Assembly (NCBI RefSeq): GCF_016859285.1
Contig: NC_053413.1
Span: 13,446,001 to 13,510,000, forward strand
Reading direction: 5' to 3'
Origin: Xiphias gladius
Taxonomy: Eukaryota; Chordata; Actinopteri; Istiophoriformes; Xiphiidae
Length of the DNA: 64,000 bases
A program made the translations under genes and the position numbers. Below, one piece after another: positions 12,020-26,727 of this stretch (position 1 is the first letter of the stretch; the number at the start of each line of letters is the position of its first letter). The notes beneath the pieces were generated by a model. The model made no database searches. It was not told the DNA's origin and saw only the letters and a list, made by a program, of their open reading frames with translations.

Positions 12020-15000
12020 CAAATATATAATAAACAAAGACAACGGACATGGTTTATTCTACAAGTTCTGAGTATTCAACTAACTAGATCCCATGCACCG
12101 CTGTCCAGTCTCCACTCCGTTAGGACAGGGTCGGGTCAACCAGCTCGGTGGTGTCTTCATAAACGGCAGACCTCTACCCAACCACATTCGCCATAAAATC
12201 GTGGAGATGGCCCATCACGGTATCCGGCCGTGTGTCATCTCCCGCCAGCTGCGGGTGTCCCACGGCTGCGTCTCCAAAATCCTCTGCCGGTACCAGGAGA
12301 CGGGCTCCATCAGGCCCGGGGCCATCGGAGGCAGCAAGCCAAAGGTGAGGGATGCGGCCGGTAATGGCGAGCAATTCATATTACACTGAGCCGTGTGTTC
12401 AGAAAACAACCATGTTCATGTATGATCTAAAATTTCGTACAGGCAACCCATGCCCTGTAAAGTGGGAGATTTTATTTAAAAGAGGATAACCTCCTATGCT
12501 AAATAATCTATGAGCTTGTGATCGTTCATAAAAATTCAACAGAGCTGATTAAAAGTCATGTAGCCCAACGGGACCTCTGTGGAAAAGCCTTTAGGACATA
12601 TAAAATGTGAAAGTTCATAAAAGTTGATGGAGTTTGACTTTATAGGCTCTCTGTAGACCAATAACCATATGAAATATTGTGTTGCATTTGCATAACCACT
12701 CTAAATCTTAAAAGCAGCAAATAACATTTCTGTCTCGCATGTAGACCTTGAATCTAAAAAAGAAAAAAGAGAGAGAGGAAAAAAAGAAAAGAAAAAAGTG
12801 ACAAGGAATCTCTTCTCCTCTCCTTCCTCCCACCAAAGCAAACCGCGACTCCAGAGGTGGACAAGAAAATCGAGGAGTACAAGACAGAAAACCCGGGCAT
12901 GTTCAGCTGGGAAATCAGGGACAAATTACTGAAGGACGGGATCTGCGACAGGAACAACGTTCCCTCAGGTTGGAGAAAGTTTGAAATGTGTGATCACCGG
13001 GAAGGATGCGACAATGATGAGCTCCCATTAAAAAAAACCCAAAACAAAAACAAAAAACAGAAAACAAACTTTATTACCATAATAATAGCTTTATACCAAC
13101 TAAGCACAAAATGAAACTGCTCCCTCTCATTTGTGGACATAACAATCGTTTCTTTGGACACGTTGACACTTCGTATTCGGGACAGCGTTTTTGTAACATG
13201 TTTAATTTGTATTTATCCCAAATCGTCCTACCCTTTCCCTCTCCCCTCAGTGAGCGCCATCAGCCGCATCATGCGCTCCAAGTTCGGCGGAGTTGGCGAG
13301 GACGAAGAGGAAGACGACGAAGTGGTGAAGAGAGAGCTGGAGGAGAACGAGCCACGGACGAAACACAGCATCGATGGCATCCTGGGGGACAGATGTGAGT
13401 TCAGCCACGTACGATTTTACCTCGCTAAACTGCCGCAAGCCAACGGCACGATGAGGTCGGTTTTAGTTTGGTTGTCTGCACCTTATCAGCAACAAGCGTT
13501 TCAGGTGTAAAGAGTCCCCAGAAAACTTGAATAATAATAATAATAATAATGATAATAATAATAATAAATGTGTCTACCCATATATATATATGTATAAATT
13601 TTGATTTCAAATTAACAATAGAGGAATGATCGGGCGAACAGTTTTTGGTTAACCAGCAGAGAATTAAATACATTCAAGTTTCAGGTGTTTACATGTGCTA
13701 AGGCTTCTGAGATTTAACACATTTAAATGGATATATTTTTTTAAAGTGGATAATCAAACATTTGTCTAACTTACACGCCTGAGAAACTTTTTTTTTTTTT
13801 TTTTTTGGACACTCAATCGGACACTTGAGGATGAACTTCAGGGGACAAAGCAGGGAGAGTCCATTGAGGCTCACACCTCAGTTTTGACGCGCACAAAAGC
13901 CAAACTCCAGTGAGCGGCTCAGTGGTGTACAAAAAGACGCCAGGGCCTTTCAAAATAGGGAAAGAAAGGGAGAAAAAACGGCGCTGACAAAAGGCCGGGA
14001 GAAGACATTATGAACCCGCAATGAGCGATGAATTATTCAGGGACACCAATAGGCCTGGTGCGACCTGGTTTATAGAATACTCAAAAAAGTGCCAATCTTG
14101 GGGCTTTTTCCACTGTTTACAGTTTGTATTCAGAAAAAAATAGGGGTTGGGGGGGGGGGGGGGACTGCTCAGACTTTAGGCAAACACCTGTTGATTTACG
14201 ACCTGCTGCGGCCTGAAGAGTATTGCCGCAAAGGGAAAGGTTGCTGTTGGAGACACAGTGCAATCTACAGTTAATTATTGATGGATAAAAAGGTCTCTAG
14301 AAATAGTGGTGGTGTTTTGGCAACATCACCTTATGGGGCGCAGACTTATTCCGTTTATTCACTGTTGCGGATTTGTTTGGCTTTTGGTCTATTGCTCAGT
14401 TTTAAGAGATGATCACCTCGGGCTTACAGAGGAAATAAAATAAACATTGCGTTAACGCATCTGGCAGCTGCTAAAAAAGCTCGTGATTTTTGCCTGAAAT
14501 GTGTTAAATTCACATCAGGCCTTGCGTAATCGAATTGAACGGTGCCGTTACTTTTGCGCACGGGGCTTTTGTCACAGTCTTTGCGCAGTGAGCATGACGC
14601 CTTCAGCCAGTGAGCGCGGGGAAAACCCTTCTCTCCACTAGATTAAATCCAAACCTTTTATTTCTCTCCACTTTCATCTCAGACAAAGTCCGCCCCTTTC
14701 CTCTCCGCCTAGGGCGCACACATTCATTCAATATCTGTGGGCACTTCCCTCTCCCTCTCCCAGGCCAGACACATCCCCAATACTGATCATACAGCGTTGA
14801 CATCTTTAACTAATGTCTAATTTATAAAACTAATTTCTGCACTAAATAAATAAATAAATAACTTCAGCGCAGAGCAGACGATTGAAATTAGAAATAGTTC
14901 GATCGATCAATAGATTAGGATGCATCCTTGCTTGTTAAATTAATTTAAGTTGCACCTTGGCTGATTATCCTCTTTGAAAAGATTTTTCTTTTAAACCCAA

Positions 15001-16892
15001 AAATGTAATTTTTGATGTATCTTTAACGAATCCCTTTAGGTTGGTATGATTTGTTTATTTTTTGAAAGAAAACAAATAACATTAGCTATTTTACATCAAA
15101 TAGGTGACATCCTACATGCAAACAGCTCGAAGACACTTTCCCCTATTGATATACAGAACAGCGCTATTTCATTCTTGTGTCTCTTTGTGGAAGTAGTTGT
15201 TGTTTTTCTCTTTTATAGTACTTCATTAGAATATGAAAAGGGTGGTTTGGGGACTGAGAGAGTGTCTTCTGGCCAAATATTGATTAAGTAGGTGTTTGCA
15301 GAGGCTATTGTTGTGGTGGAGAGAGAGCCTGTTGCTCTCTGCCCCTTTCTCCTCTACCACTATTGTTGGCTTTCCTTAAGTGCTAAGATCAAAGCTGACT
15401 CATTTAGATTTATTTGTCTGGGAAAAGGACTGCTAAGGTTTGTGGGATAAAGTATACTGGGCAGCCCCAGGTCTGCATGGCATTAGTAAGTTGCTGGAAC
15501 GCTGTGGGAAAAGGACGTTTTCTGGGATGAATCCGATGCTTAGTTGTTTACATTTCCTTTAACTATCGAGTCATGGGGACTGTAATGACGCCAGTGTACA
15601 GAATTTAAACAACGTGCATGGTTGAGCTGCAGTTTGAGATGTGTTTGAAAGAATCATTTGTGCCATTTATCATATTTGTTCATAAAGCAGGAGTGTATCC
15701 AGCTCAATGTATCTTTGGTATATAAATTTAATTGGATGACTGAATAATCCAGTGGTGCCAAAAAATTGTTTTTGCCATGAGTGGGACTGAATTAATTGAT
15801 AGCATCCTTTCCTCTATTTATTACTGTTAGCACTTTAGCCTCATTTAACTAATTAAAGTAACCAAAGTCGTGAAAGAAGGGGTAGCCACTCTTGCAGGAT
15901 CAATTTATGGCCGTTGGGGTGAAAAGGAGAGGAGAAGAAGAAGAAAAAGAAAACTCAGAAATACAAACAGTCAAAGGGATAACTTTTCTTTAAAGGGAAT
16001 CCTGCGGTGCCAAATTGAATGAGCCCAGTTCTTTCAAATCTGCCATGGTGAACGCAGTCAACATGTAATAATTGGTTTCATTGAGGTGCATTCCAACAAT
16101 CTGCTGCCATTCTCCTGCTTCTATTGTCCGGAGGCAGGCAAATAGCCAGAGGGACAGGAGGAATCAAGTGCTGACAAAACATGAAAGATTTAGCTGCTTT
16201 TGTCGAAGGAGCTGAGTGGGACTTTGTTTGTGTAAATAAACTGGGTTAGTGGCTCCCTTCAACTTTGGCATGGATTTAGAGATAGAAATATTTAGAGCAT
16301 AAGGAGAGCAGTAAGATCATATTTGTGCTTTGAAAGTGCACCATATTTTAAAGCAGTCAGAATGTGTATGTAATATACATCCAGAAATGAATGTTGGTTT
16401 GCAAATTTCCACGTGTAGCTGCCACATCCAAGCCATCTAATCCAATTTGAAGGTTTCATAACTTCTACTCTCATGAGACATCGATGAATATAAACAGATA
16501 CTGTTCTCTTACACACAGGGAGCAAAAGCAGCTTTGCAGCATGGCAGTAACCCAGTAACTGTACACAGAGAGATAGATGCTGATTTTCTAGAGCTCGTGT
16601 GTTTGTTAGGGGTCCCTACATTTCCACGGTGAATAAGTTAAAGATTGGAGGGTTAGAGGAGACCGTCTCCACTAGTCACAGGAGACAGAAGGCTTCAGTG
16701 CAACCAGAGGAATGTCTGCTACAGCCACATTTCCATTTCCCTCTCAGGGCTGGATAATGGAGAAATTTATATTTGGGCCTCACTCTGTGTTTTCCCTTGT
16801 TAATAGTGTTTATAATGCTGGTTTAGCCCGGTGGACTGCTGGGGACAAACAAACCAGAATTTAACAATCTCTCTGCCCTGAAGACAGATAGC

Positions 16893-16940
<48 letters not shown>

Positions 16941-19900
16941 CAGATAGACCCTTATCTCTCCCTCTACTCAAATATAAATACTCAACACTTTTACGTTCTG
17001 TGTTGGCATGATTCTCAAGGCTGACTCTTTCTCAAAAAAAGAAAGAAAAAATCCACACTAGCTGATCTGCAACTGAATGCAGACTCTATGCTTCATTAAA
17101 GCCTCTTTCTCTGCTGGCACCCACATTGTGATCCTCCAATATTAATTCAAAGGACAATTAATGAATGCAGGCCAACTTTGAAGTAATGGGCTGAGGTCCT
17201 GCCCCGAGCCGGCCCCTCGGTGCTGATGTACTCTCCACATTCTCCCCACTAACCCCAGAGAGACTGTGAAGTGACTGAAAGAGAAGCAGTGAGCAATGGA
17301 AGGTCAAGGAGAGGAGCCCCAGTAGAAAAAGAGCTCTCTATTTCCTTGGAAGTATTAGCCAAGCAAAACTCTGTGATGGGGAGGATAAAGGAGTGTGAAG
17401 AGAAAAGGGTCGGGGGCAAGGGGACTCTGCAAAGAGGAGCACAATGGGATAGTTAATTGAGTAAAGCCAGACAGCGTTGTCAATCACTTAACTTTGTTTA
17501 GCCTCAGTTTTTGTGGAGCTATTTCATCCAGCACATTGCACATTATGGACACGCCAGCACAACTCTGTTGCCGTTTTGATTAATGTCTTTTTTCCCTCTC
17601 TGAACAAAGAAATCCACTAAAATAGAAGCGAATTTTAGGATGTAAGATTTTCTGGAATCAGAGTTCAACGTTACAGGATTTATTTTTCTACATTTGTCCA
17701 GACACAGGAATTATAAGCAGTAGTACCTGAAAATGTGCACCTAAAGCTTATAAAACATACACCAAATACACCAGTTATGAGTGTTTGTTGGGTAAAAAAG
17801 AAACCTTGGAATGTGATGATGGTTTCTCTCTCTGTTGAGTGTCTGTGAAGATTTTGTTGGGGGGGTCAGGCCGTGAGGCCGACTTCACTGCAGCGCAGTG
17901 CAGTAGCTTTGAAAAGGCCAGGGGCTAACCTAGGGTCACTTGACTGTTAAAACTATCAGGCCCCCAGGAAGAGGAGGTTATGATAATGTTTGAGAAGAGA
18001 TGACAGACTCCTTAATGACGGTATGTCACACAAAGGAACCAATGTTGATTAGACATGAACTTTCATTTTACACTGCATAGACTTCCATAGGGTTTTGCTG
18101 TTATTTGAAAAAGAGTATGCTTGAGCTGATTGGTTTGGTTTTACTGTCTGGCCATAACAGGGCTGGACCGAGGTGGATCTCTGCTGGTTAGTTCCCGTTT
18201 GACTGGAACGTGCAGCAGACTGGCCTGTTGCTGCAGCCCTGCGTGGGTTCCGTGCAGTTGCTTTGTCCCTGCCCCGAGGGTGGAAATGCCACCGTGAAAC
18301 TGTCACCTAACTGCACCACGGTGGAACTAAATAATAACCACCACACACTGGGTACACATAATAGCCACGCAGGGCCATTTGTGGCTTTTTGTCGCCTCAC
18401 CAATATTAGACAGAGATACATCTTTCAGCGTCATATCGCCAGCTAGTTCTTTGTCCGTTGAGTGCCAACCTCCTGCGCTTATTCACTCCATTTCTTTCTG
18501 TCCATCACATCATCATCTCCCTCTCTCTTTCTCTGTATCTGCGCCCCCCCAACCCCATTCCTTTCCCAGGCAGCTGCGGGTTCCTGGGGGCTTTTTAGCA
18601 AGTCAAGTGAGCAGCCCACTCACTCCCATTTTTCCCTTAACTGTTAACCCCAGCTGAGCCCATAAGCTGTCAGTTAACTATTCTTTTCCTCCAGTGCATC
18701 TGCTCGCTCTGGCTCTATGTGGCATGCCACTATTTTATTCAGTGGCCCACTCGCACTATGCTCTGTGGCCTGAAAGGGCCAGATCTACTTCCCTGGGCAA
18801 ATAACTAGTTCATTTGTCTCCTCTGCCCTTTGTTTTTGTGTTGCAAACACATGTCACCAGCTCAATTACCTTCTCTATTAACAGCCCCTGGAGGAAGGGC
18901 TAGCCTGCCCCTACCAAGACAAGACTATAAACTGCCCCATATGCTCAGCCTCTCTTTCTCTTCCCACTGGGGCTCCTCATCCCTCTCCCTTCCTTTCTTT
19001 CTTTTTCTATCTTTTACTTTCAACTGATTCCTTTCTTCTTCCCTTCCTTTAAAATATATTTCGATTCTCTCTTGTACTTTGTCACTTTTTCCACCTCATT
19101 CATTTTTTTTTTTTGCCATCTCAAGCCGCATGTGTGAATTTATATGCACATGTGTGCACATACGTGGATGTGTGCATGTCTCTTCATATTAAAATCTCTT
19201 GAATGGGTAGGAGGGGGATGAATGCTTGGCAAGGCAAGTCCTGTCCCGTGTAGTCTATGCAGTAAACGGGAGCAGTCTTTATTCTCGCAGTTGGAATCCT
19301 CACTTAGTTTTTTTGGCCTGTAAGATGCACTGCTGCTGCAGGTGAAGCTAATGGAACTGGACGTTCCCCAAGTTCACATCTGTGACGCTCTGGAGTTTAT
19401 CTTCCCCGCCTGTCAGTCTCCTCTCTTGACCGATAAATGGTTCTGTTTGCCCTGAGTGGTGGGTCTGTAGCCCTATCTGTTCCTTCCTGAGTGTGTGTAT
19501 TGTTTGCGTGCAGGCACATACACACTTGTAAATACACTTATTGAATTTTATTAAAGAGTCTCTGATCAGTAAAAGGAACCTGTTGAATTCACTTGTTGAA
19601 TGCTGCACTATCTACTAAACTATGGTAAATAAATGATATCTATTTATTCTACTATCTAAACTAGCTTGTAATTAGTTTACTAACTTACATCTTGCTTTGT
19701 TTTTAAACTTCTGTTTTATGGATAATTCTGTAGCAGCCCCAATTTCCACTTGAGGGATAATAATCTATCTTTCTATTAAGATTCATGTCAGAGCCACAGC
19801 CGAACTGTGAGTGGCTATGGAGTAGTTTCAGCTCCCTAGTGCTTTAGCTGCAGCGTAAAATTTGATTTGGGTGTTTAAGTAAGGAGGTCGAGGCCTCCCT

Positions 19901-20351
19901 TTGTGTGTTTAGTATCCTCTTCTGTGGTTTGTTGCGGGGAAAGTGTGGGAACAAGCCTGCTTCTGCATCAGCGTAAAAGCCTCGTTTGAAAACGTCAAAG
20001 ATGTGGATGCAGCGACGGGTGAGCACGGAGAAAGAGAGAAGAGAAGTGAATGCATGAGATGGAAGGGACAGGTCCCACTTTTAAGAATGACCAGCACCCC
20101 TATTCTCCTTAGCTTGGCACCCCACACCCCTTCCCCAGCATCTTCTTCAGGTGCCTTCAGCCTCCCATCTCCTCTCCATGTCAACCCCTCCAACTCCCCC
20201 ATCCCCCAACTTTGTGCCCCTCAGGCCATGGAGGGAGGGGATGAAGGGGTGCTCCCCTGCTGTGCCCCTCCACAGCTCCCAGTAGCCCTTCTCTGGACCC
20301 TTTTGTGCCCCCCCCTCCCTCCCACCCTTCGTTCCCCACTCACCCCCCCCC

Positions 20352-20418
<67 letters not shown>

Positions 20419-23400
20419 CCCACTCTCCTGCTGGGCAGGTGACAGGCCCCTGAATGCGGGCCTGGGCGTCCCTGATGGCTCCTACAGATGGAGCGTGGTA
20501 ATCGGTCCAATAGAGCCCTGCCACAGGCTTTTCCCTGCTAAGATACAAAGGCTTGGCCACATCGTTTCTTAAAAAAAAAACAAAAAAAACAAAAAAAACA
20601 CAGAGAGTGAGAGAGGAAGAGTGCAAAAGAGAAAACGCAAGCCAGAGGATGACAAAAGCAACACTGTCATTTGCCATTAAGGGAGAGTCTGTGACGGAGT
20701 GTTTTCTCTGTAGTTACTAATAATAAAAACAGGGAGGGAAAAAGAGAAGGAAAGACAGAAATAAAGGGGGCAAAGGAGGAGAGATCCACCCCCACCCTGC
20801 AGTTAACATGAGTTACAGTGCCAATGGGGAGCTTTCTCCTCTGAGGAGTTTTATGAGCTCTTCTTCCCTCCCTCAGGAATCTTTTCATTTCTGTGCCGTC
20901 ATTGGTTCTCAGTCTTTTTCTTTCTTTTTCTGTTCCTCCATCATTAAAATGGTAATGACACCACATGTTACTTAGCTTGCTTGTTTCTCCAAGTCTTGTC
21001 CTTTAGTGTTGTATGTGCGCTAATTGGTGGAAGTTGTACTTGCTATCCAAACAATATTGATGTTTAAAAGTGTGTTTGTAGGAAAAATATCAAGCTTTAT
21101 TCTCATGCTGTGTGGCCCTCTCCTTATGCCTGTTGTATCATAAAATTTGCTCCAACTGGTCTCGGGCCACATCCTTACCTAAACAAACCACATCCCAAGC
21201 TCATAGTGCATGTTCCAGGAGTATCTAAGCATCCAGCCAATCCCCTGTGATCCTTTATGCCAGCGTGGCACCCTTAGTTCAGCTGCAATAAAGAGCTCTT
21301 CTCAGCATCAGAATCTTGTGTGTCGGCGGTCTGGAGCACAGCAGCATTCCCAGGGACCAAATCCGTGAGTAATGCCTGGTCAAACACACACTGGCAACCG
21401 GCACAAACATTTCCTGCTTGGCTACAGAAGCTCCAGAGGCAAGGGGAGATCCCAACTACCCCCCTCCATGTCTGACTTGGCACTTTTTAATTAAAGCTTT
21501 AAATCTGGAGGGCAGAGGGAGAATGGGCAGTCTGGGGAAACAGACAAGCTTCTGTCCTCTGCTGCAGCCTTTCTGCCGCCTACACCTGTCTCTCTGCTTT
21601 TGACTCCCTTATTTCTTCTCCCTCAGCTTAGGTGTTTGCTGCATAGTCAGAGTGTCGAAAAGGTGCAGTGAACCCTCCTCCTAAGGTTTAATCGGTCCCC
21701 TTGGGGTGGATTTGGGAGTGGATTCCAACTCTTTCTGTCTTGTGTCCATCTGTGTTTGACACATTGTCATACACTACTTTTACTGAGTGAAAGCCCACGG
21801 CCCAGACGCAGCAGATGCATGTTTGTGAGTGTGCGTATGACTGAGAAAGAGGTGGGGGATTGCAGACATGTAATGGCGGACAATAGCAGGCTGTCACGCT
21901 AGTTTGTGGAGCCTAATCATTATTTAATAGATGGGTAACCTCCCCCCTGAAATGCAGCAATAGTCCTCTGTTTCTAGTCTCAAGCCTTCATTGATTTCCT
22001 TCTTCTGCTGAATTAGATCCCAATAGCTGTCTCCCAGTTACCCAGTCGCTCTCTCCTACCCTCAACTGAACAAACAGATTAAGAAGCACCTGCAAAAGGC
22101 TGCCTGCTCTTCACTGTGGGACCCTACTGGTATGGTGCACAGCATGGCTAAGACTGGGAGAGACACAGTGTCCCAGGGAAATAGACGCCCTAGAGGGATC
22201 TAGTCCGCTTTAATCCATGTTCAAGCAGCTTCTGGCTTTTGATCCCCTCGGGAACCACTGAGTAGTTTAAGGGAGCAGGCGTACACAATCTGAGGTGGCT
22301 CTGTACCATGTGTTGTACTCAGCATAATCTATTGTCTCCAGTCTGGCCATTGTGGCTCAACTTAGTATCTACCCCAAAGTTTCATTCTGTGTCAGTTTGA
22401 CTCTTCTGAATGATGAAGTAACAGTTTTTTTTTTTTTTTGCGATTTCAGCCAGTCACTCGGATGAGGGGTCCGACGTGGACTCAGAGCCAGGCCTGCCTC
22501 TGAAGAGGAAGCAGCGCCGTAGTCGGACCACCTTCACCGCGGAGCAGCTGGAGGAGCTGGAGAGGGCCTTTGAACGCACGCACTACCCTGACATCTACAC
22601 GCGGGAGGAGCTGGCTCAGCGGGCCAAGCTGACAGAGGCTCGAGTTCAGGTTAGACAAATGCACAGACGCAGTCTTCAGCCCCAGAGTCCTGCAGCAGAG
22701 CAATGTGTCGGTCTGTAATAGATATGTGTCATGTGGATGTTAATTGCCTGGGGATGTTACCACACATTCCTTAAAGCCATAAGACATCCCCCAAGACACC
22801 CCCCCCCCAAACACAGACAAACACATGCACACTTCACCCACTGTGTATGAAGACAGTTTGTTATTTTTGTCAGACTCTGTGAAAATAGCTGTGTAAAGAT
22901 CTCAAAATAGATGCCTTATTTAATATAGGCTTTAACAGCTGCAACAGCCCTCTGGCATTAACTGAACCCAGTGACTTGCAGTAGCACACAAAGATGTAAT
23001 GTCTGTTGTTTCACTGCACGCTCTAGATGTTAAGATCTCTATCAGTTCAGCTCCCTGCAATAGGTCAGAGAGGTCACACACACACATTCACATGCACCAA
23101 GTGCACTCACAAATACAGAAGACCAAATAATCACTGTACAAGTCAAGTTATTCTATGGGGTTAGCAGATAAATAAAAAAATCAACACTCTTGTCTCTGTT
23201 CTTTCTCTCAGGTGTGGTTCAGCAACAGAAGAGCCCGCTGGAGGAAGCAAGCTGGAGCCAATCAACTGATGGCTTTCAACCACCTCATCCCCGGTGGTTT
23301 CCCTCCGTCAGCCATGTCAGGCCTGCAGCCCTATCAGCTGTCTGACAGCCCCTACCCTCCTACTTCCATAGCTCAAGGTGGGTTCAACCGAACACACCAA

Positions 23401-26400
23401 AAATACGATGAATCAATGCTTTAAAATGTCAGAATTCAGCGATGCTTTTGCAGTTTGATAACATAGAATCCGAAATTATGTGACAACAATAGCAGCAAAA
23501 CTTTTCTTGATTTGTCAACATGGGATTTTAAGTAGAATGTTTGATTCTCAGCAGCATCCGAGCAGCCCAGTACTGTCCACCGACCGCAGCCACTGCCCCC
23601 CACCTCCATGCACCAGAGTGGGCTCAGCTCGTCAGCAGGTTCCCAGGATGGAAGCTCTGCGTATTGCCTATCTTCCGGACGTCACGGTTTCTCAGGATAT
23701 TCGGACAGCTTTGTGGCCCCAACAGCGCACACCAACACTGTCAACCCCACCATCAGCAACAGCCTCTCACCACAGGTTCGTCTATACGTCTGTTATAGAT
23801 ATAAACCATAGGAGTAGAAACGAGCAAATATTTGAATATCTGCATACATGTACATATACATATGCACACATAAATTCTGTCTCAAACAAATACACACAAC
23901 ACACATAAGTTATCACACCATGAAACAGGAGGCCTGTAGTTCTTCGTGCTGTTTATGAAATGCACCATATGTGGGGATAATGACACACATTAACACACAC
24001 ACACACTCCTCTGTGTGACCTTTGAGGTGTCATTGCAGTGACATTGATGAAATCTTGTTAAACTAAAAAACATGGTAGGTTTTCATTGCTGTTTATTCTG
24101 ATGGGTTGTTTGATGAATTTCAAATGTGGGAAACGTCAGTCTTTGGGGAGGCAGATAGGACCAAACACGAGGAGGGATGCATGGATGTCGGATGATGACA
24201 CAAATCAAAACTGAAAAGACAATTATGGTCGATTACACAGTCATCAGTGTCCATCAGTGGCTCCCTACCAGTCCAGAAGATGGACTAACAGGCGTAAAAC
24301 GAGCTTTTAACCGCCACAAAGGGTGGCCAGCCCACATGCAATGCATGCTGGGTACTAATTCCCATGAGAGAGAATCTCAGACTCCTGTCAGGCACAGATA
24401 AAAAAACTGCCTCAGGCAGGTTTGTTACGACGTGAATGCCTGAGGATGTATATATATTGAAAAAAAAGAGGACAGCCTTGTTGTGGCTGCCAGGGTGCAT
24501 GGTCAGAAAGTAGAAGGTGGCACCGTTGTTGCTGAAGGCATAATTAACTGCTTTCATATTTGTGCTCTAGTTACTGACTAGAATTTGTTTTTTTGTTCCT
24601 CAAGAACTAGCCATATTTACCTTTTAAACCTTGTTGTTTGTAGATTCTTAATTTTATTGGACTGATAAAAGTAGAGAGAGACAGAGGAGAGTGAAGATGA
24701 CATGCGGTGCGCTGCAGGCATCAGTTGCTGATGGTTTTAATCTTAGCCAACTGCTCCAACTTGTAATTTGTACTTCAGTTAATTACTTTGTTGAAGCATA
24801 ACTGGATGCAAACGCGGTAGGGGGCTGCCATCCTGTAAAACGAGCGCATGGCTGTGGTTCACACCCACAGGGTCACTGAGTGACTTTAACTCCAATAAAG
24901 AGGCCAAAGGTGCTGTGGCCTCATGGATGGTTTCAGCATTAGCCTTAGCAGGCAGCTCCATACAGAATGGACATCTCATCTTGCATAGGGACGGCGTGCC
25001 TGGAATGTTTTCTCAGTCTGGAATTGCAATCACGGAACGTTCCAGTGTCTTAATTGATTGGAATGAAGTAATCTATCCCCTCGTAACAAAGTGTGTAATA
25101 TATGCAAATGACTCACTTTGTTGGCTAATTTGTTTTAATTCATATATTCACTGCAGCTGTTTGAATGTATATTGCAATACAGTTTTCTCTATTTCAGATG
25201 AGGATAGAATTAATTTCCTGATATTAACTTAATAAAGGAGGGGAAATGAGAATTGATTAAATTCTATGACATTGATAGTTATTACACGAAGACCTCTTTG
25301 CTCACAGAAAACTTTACATCTTCAGTTTTCTGGAATAACTACATAGTTTGGTCTATTTTGTGTTAAATCCTGCCTAGAATTATCTGGTTATCTGAACTTC
25401 AAATTGGTCTATAAAAGCTACTCTACCCTATCTACTATTCTGTATCCATAAGGAGATTCAGGGGTTCATTTAACTCCAGATAGACACATTAGAGCACCAT
25501 GGCGTTGTGATATGGACAGCGTTTACTTTGGATAGGTGATATTCTCGTCTGAGCAGTTAGCTCTACCTTTAAAACAGCAGTTAGGCCAGTGGTTTCCCTG
25601 TGGTGCTGGGTCTCGGGCGTCTCACTGCTGATCTGGTGCATACCAAAGGAATCCTTTCTCACCAAGGAAGCGAGTGGCTGGGATTTGCACCCCCCTGAGA
25701 CCTAATCCCCGGAACAACCTCAAAACAGACACGCCATCGGGAACTGCTGCTGTTTCAGTTGCAGACAGAAAGTACATGAACACATGAGCATGTAGATCAG
25801 GCGCAGATCCTAAGACACAAGCATGCACATGCGCACATGCCATACAAACTAATGTTTGCCCATGTGCCCATGCAAACACATGCACAAACAGAATTATACA
25901 GTATGTTTGATTTTGTGAGGACATATGGCCAAACAGCAATGGACCATATAAAAAATGTTTGTATGAGACCCTTAAAAAACTGCGGTTTATAAACAATAAT
26001 TTAATGGTTTATACTAATAACCTTTTTTTTCCCGTGAGGCCTTGCAGATTTCTTGGTGACTGAATTTGTATTCTATGGAATCTGTGCCCCTGCACAAATG
26101 ACAATGAAGATATTAGATATTTGATTATAGAAATATTCAAATAATAGACTGTGCATGAGAATGTGTGCACACTCTCTGCAGAAAGATTATAATGATTTAG
26201 TGCTGGACCACATTGCTGTGTTCGTCAGATCCGTGGGGTCAGATCACTCTGACACACCAACTGTATATTACATACATTAAAGACACCGGGGTTGCCTCAG
26301 AATGTGTGTGTGTGTGTGTGTGTGTGCTAACTGGCTGCCAGTTGGGAAAGCCTCGTCTTTACATCACTTTTAATTTTACATCACTTTACTTATTCTTTGC

Positions 26401-26644
26401 CTTATTGTTATTTTTTTATTCATGTTCTTTTGTTATTTTGCGTGTATTGGTTTTGTGCTGGGCTTTAGCTCTATTTTCTCTTACATGGACTGTAACTTTC
26501 TTTAACTTCATTTTTTAGACATTTTCATGACTTTGCTTCTCACGCAAAACTTTGTGCAGCTGTTCACAGTGTATCACCGATACCCCTACACCCCTGACAT
26601 CAGAGCAAAAAATGCTTACTACACATGCCCGTGCAGACAGACAG

Positions 26645-26727
<83 letters not shown>

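Larger units (their letters stand above)
13395..22449 (+). other. pax3b: pax3 intron 4 (about 9 kb)
   Basis: The largest intron of the gene, bounded by donor GTGAGT at 13395 and a poly-T tract plus CAG acceptor ending at 22449. No coding exon or gene on either strand is supported inside it. Intron 4 of mouse Pax3 is known to contain neural-tube and neural-crest enhancers, so the size fits a regulatory role. It also holds (AAT)n at 13531-13566, a T run at about 13788-13806, a G run at about 14150-14163, (GATA)n and (AC)n tracts. Confidence 0.8.

Noticed and set aside
20147..20677. Two 170-210 residue frames across pax3 intron 4
   Set aside because: Each contains the (AC)n repeat as poly-His/Thr or poly-Cys/Val, has no recognisable domain, and lies inside the intron.
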